Assembly (NCBI GenBank): GCA_022563055.1 | Contig: JADFOB010000070.1 | Location: 1-6,709 of the forward strand | Reading direction: 5' to 3' | Origin: Planctomycetota bacterium | GTDB lineage: Bacteria > Planctomycetota > Phycisphaerae > UBA1845 | Length of the DNA: 6,709 nucleotides | Part shown: one piece after another, positions 5,062 through 6,709 of the stretch | Layout of the letters: every line of letters starts with the position of its first letter | Position numbering within the stretch: the stretch's first letter is position 1 | Translations under genes and position numbers: made by a program | Notes under the pieces: generated by a model | What the model saw: the letters and a program-made list of their open reading frames with translations, nothing else | Told to the model about the DNA's origin: nothing | Database searches by the model: none

Positions 5062-6183
5062 ATGAAGATCGACAACATGTTCAGCATCATCGATCGATAC
5101 GTGCTCAAGGCGTTGTTGGCCAACTACCTCATCGGCCTGGGCGTGATGATGAGCTTGTACGTGACGCTCGACATGTTCGTCAACATGGACGAGTTCACGG
5201 AGCAGGGGTATCCCATCGCGACGGTCGTCGCCAACATCGCGAGCTACTACTGGCCCAACCTCTTCAACTACTTCGCACAGCTCTCGGGCGCCATCACGCT
5301 GTTCGCCTGCATGGCGGTCATTGCCCGAATGCGGCGTCTTAACGAGTTGACGGCGATTCTCTCGTCCGGCGTAAGCCTCTATCACCTTGCCCGACCCATC
5401 ATCGGCTTTGGCGTGGCGACCACCGCCCTGCTGGTGATCGACACGGAGTGGGTAATCCCATCGGTCGCCCATCTGCTTGCCCGCGACCACGACGACGCGG
5501 ACGGCAAACGGGCGTACGAAGTCCTGTTCCTGCACGACCGGGACAACGCGCTGCTCTGTGCCGGTGCGTTTGATCCCACGACGCGAGATCTGCATCGGCT
5601 GCTCGTGCTGAAGCGCGGAGAGCACGGCGCGGTGACCGAGACATGGGAGGCCGATCGGGCTGTCTGGGAGCCGCCCGGTGAACTCCGCGAAAGCGGACGC
5701 TGGCGGTTGGAGCGTGGGAAGCGGATCGTCCGCGTTCATCACGACGGCGCGACGCTGGGACCGAGGGACAGCGTCCACGAAACCTACCCCCAATTCTATG
5801 AAAGCGACCTGAGCCCCGAGGCCATCCAACTCCGCCAGGCGGAGGGGTGGATTCGTTATTTGAGTTTGTCCGAACTTCGCCGCCAGGAAGAAGGGGGAAC
5901 AGCCAGCCGGACCACGGTCATGCAGGCGCGCCATACTCGGATCACAGCCCCCATCATCAGTATGGTGCTGCTATTCCTCGGGCTTCCTTTCTTCCTGGAT
6001 CGGTCACCGGTCGATGTCCTGGGCGACACCGGGAAATGCCTGATCGCGTGCGGGCTTTGTTATGTGACGAACTTCGTCGCGCAGAACCTTCGGACGGAAA
6101 CGGAGTCCGCCCTGGCTGCGTGGATTCCCATCTTCGTGTTCGCCACGCTCGCCGCCGTATTGATCGACCGAATCCGAACGTAG
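5062..6183 (+). CDS. lptG: LptF/LptG-family permease (LptG-like)
   Basis: This is the second permease subunit of the predicted LptB2FG exporter. At 373 residues it has the usual family length. Six membrane segments are visible: about 17-39, 57-88, 106-127, 293-311, 323-341 and 348-368, with a periplasmic beta-rich region at about 140-280. The cytoplasmic coupling-helix region after segment 2 reads RRLNELTAILSSGVSLYHLA (91-110), matching the family E....SG.S pattern. LSLSELRRQ (268-276) and APIISMVLLFLGLPF (296-310) correspond to the conserved EL helix and the P....LLG.PF segment. It starts one base after the lptF stop, so translation is probably coupled; AGG directly abuts the ATG and is too close to act as an ordinary ribosome site. 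The M at residue 6 (5077) is a possible alternative start. The TAG stop coincides with the start of the palindromic repeat, copy B. Confidence 0.85.
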   Translation: MKIDNMFSIIDRYVLKALLANYLIGLGVMMSLYVTLDMFVNMDEFTEQGYPIATVVANIASYYWPNLFNYFAQLSGAITLFACMAVIARMRRLNELTAILSSGVSLYHLARPIIGFGVATTALLVIDTEWVIPSVAHLLARDHDDADGKRAYEVLFLHDRDNALLCAGAFDPTTRDLHRLLVLKRGEHGAVTETWEADRAVWEPPGELRESGRWRLERGKRIVRVHHDGATLGPRDSVHETYPQFYESDLSPEAIQLRQAEGWIRYLSLSELRRQEEGGTASRTTVMQARHTRITAPIISMVLLFLGLPFFLDRSPVDVLGDTGKCLIACGLCYVTNFVAQNLRTETESALAAWIPIFVFATLAAVLIDRIRT

Positions 6184-6288
6184 CGTAGTGTCTCGGAGTT
6201 GGCGACGTTTTCCCGATCAGAGCCGCGACCGTAAGGGAGTGGTTCCGGTGAAAACGTCGTGACCGCTCCCTTACGGTCGGGGCTCTGA
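6181..6288 (+). repeat. 108-nt palindromic interspersed repeat, copy B
   Basis: Arms at 6217-6243 and 6262-6288 (27 nt each) are complementary at 25 of 27 positions around an 18-nt centre. A 36-nt flank at 6181-6216 is shared with copy A. A second small inverted pair, CGACGTTTTC (6203-6212) and GAAAACGTCG (6250-6259), links the flank to the centre of the palindrome, so the RNA could choose between two folds. The element sits between convergent genes: it begins at the lptG stop, and its far end is 90 nt past the hydrolase stop. It could therefore act as a two-way transcript end or 3' stabiliser, although no T-tract is present. Confidence 0.88.
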
Positions 6289-6378
6289 AAACAAATCTGC
6301 ACAAGGATCGCCACTAAGTAGGACGAAACGCCCGATCCAAGAGCCTCGTTGCCGTCGGTCTTGTGTGGCGCGCGGTTT
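6289..6378. other. Short gap between repeat copy B and the hydrolase stop
   Basis: Ninety nucleotides with no ORF or hairpin followed by a T-tract on either strand. The first bases after the repeat (AAACAAATCTGC) resemble the outer edge of copy A on the minus strand (ACAAACGTCATCTGC), so the repeat homology may extend a few bases further. Confidence 0.4.
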
Positions 6379-6709
6379 TCAGGCCGGCTGGATGCCCGAG
6401 GCGGTCCAGGTCAACTCCTGCCCAGGAGCGGGGACCATGAGGCGGTCTTTGAGCTCCGCGGGCAGGGCCTCCTTAAAGGCGTCGGCGGACTGGGCCAGTA
6501 GCGGAAACGTCTTGTAGTGAATCGGCAGAATGGCTGAGGGTTGGAGCATTTCGGCAGCCAAGGCTGCACCCGCAGCGCCCATCGTGAAATGGTCGCCGAT
6601 GGGCAGGATGCAGACCTTGGGCTCAAAAAGCTGCGCGATGAGCGTCATGTCGCCGAACACATCCGTATCACCCGCGTGGTAGACCGTCGCCAGGCCGTCG
6701 ACCCCGACG
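6379..6709 (-). CDS. UPF0173/YtkL-type metal-dependent hydrolase, N-terminus cut off
   Basis: This is the C-terminal part of a metallo-beta-lactamase-fold hydrolase; 109 codons and the TGA stop are visible, and the reading frame stays open to the window edge. The family is usually about 220-230 residues, so roughly half is missing, including the N-terminal HxHxDH-type metal motif. Seen here are VYHAGDTDVFGDM (metal-binding His/Asp region), ILPIGDHFTMG, and PIHYKTFPLL, whose His is the usual last metal ligand. The family is soluble and its substrate is generally unknown. Family members usually have GGHFTMG where this one has GDHFTMG. A start at the internal GTG (6660) is rejected because the conserved HAGDT motif lies upstream of it in frame. 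It converges on lptG with the palindromic repeat between them. Confidence 0.9.
   Translation of the reverse strand, partial: VGVDGLATVYHAGDTDVFGDMTLIAQLFEPKVCILPIGDHFTMGAAGAALAAEMLQPSAILPIHYKTFPLLAQSADAFKEALPAELKDRLMVPAPGQELTWTASGIQPA

Overview
The window looks like a chromosomal segment of a GC-rich, outer-membrane-bearing bacterium, most probably a planctomycete. That assignment is an inference. It rests on paired lptF/lptG genes, which imply a diderm envelope, and on two kinds of intergenic repeat (a GAGCCSCGACCGTNAGGGAG palindrome and a CGTCGAAA octamer array) that I associate from memory with planctomycete genomes. No rRNA or other decisive marker is present.

Layout. At the left end a 108-nt palindromic repeat (19-126) follows a minus-strand ribosomal protein operon: rplT (L20, 159-530) and, upstream of it, rpmI (L35, 686-883). 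A near-consensus promoter, whose -10 box sits inside a perfect 8-bp inverted repeat, lies just ahead of rpmI. About 390 nt of palindrome-rich non-coding DNA (884-1274) separates this operon from a divergent plus-strand gene for a polytopic GT-C type glycosyltransferase (1275-2981). A 480-nt gene-free stretch follows. It holds the octamer array and one arm of the palindromic repeat. Next comes a tight plus-strand pair, lptF-like (3462-5060) and lptG-like (5062-6183), with one base between them. A second copy of the 108-nt repeat begins at the lptG stop codon. The right end is the C-terminal half of a minus-strand metallo-beta-lactamase-fold hydrolase of the UPF0173/YtkL type, cut by the window edge.

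How the genes work together. L35 and L20 are both 50S proteins made from one transcript. LptF and LptG form the inner-membrane permease that, with the ATPase LptB (not in this window), extracts lipopolysaccharide-like lipid and passes it to the periplasmic bridge. The glycosyltransferase is an envelope enzyme that probably uses a polyprenyl-phosphate sugar, so it may share an envelope-building theme with LptFG. The 480-nt gap argues against one operon. No defence system, mobile element with a transposase, RNA gene or CRISPR array is visible.

The points most worth a second look are the 108-nt repeat family (two full-length copies in opposite orientation, aligned without gaps, plus two remnants), the octamer array with its inverted tail, the apparent doubling of the beta-rich periplasmic domain in the LptF-like protein, and the palindrome around the rpmI -10 box. 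I do not see a clearly new multi-gene system.
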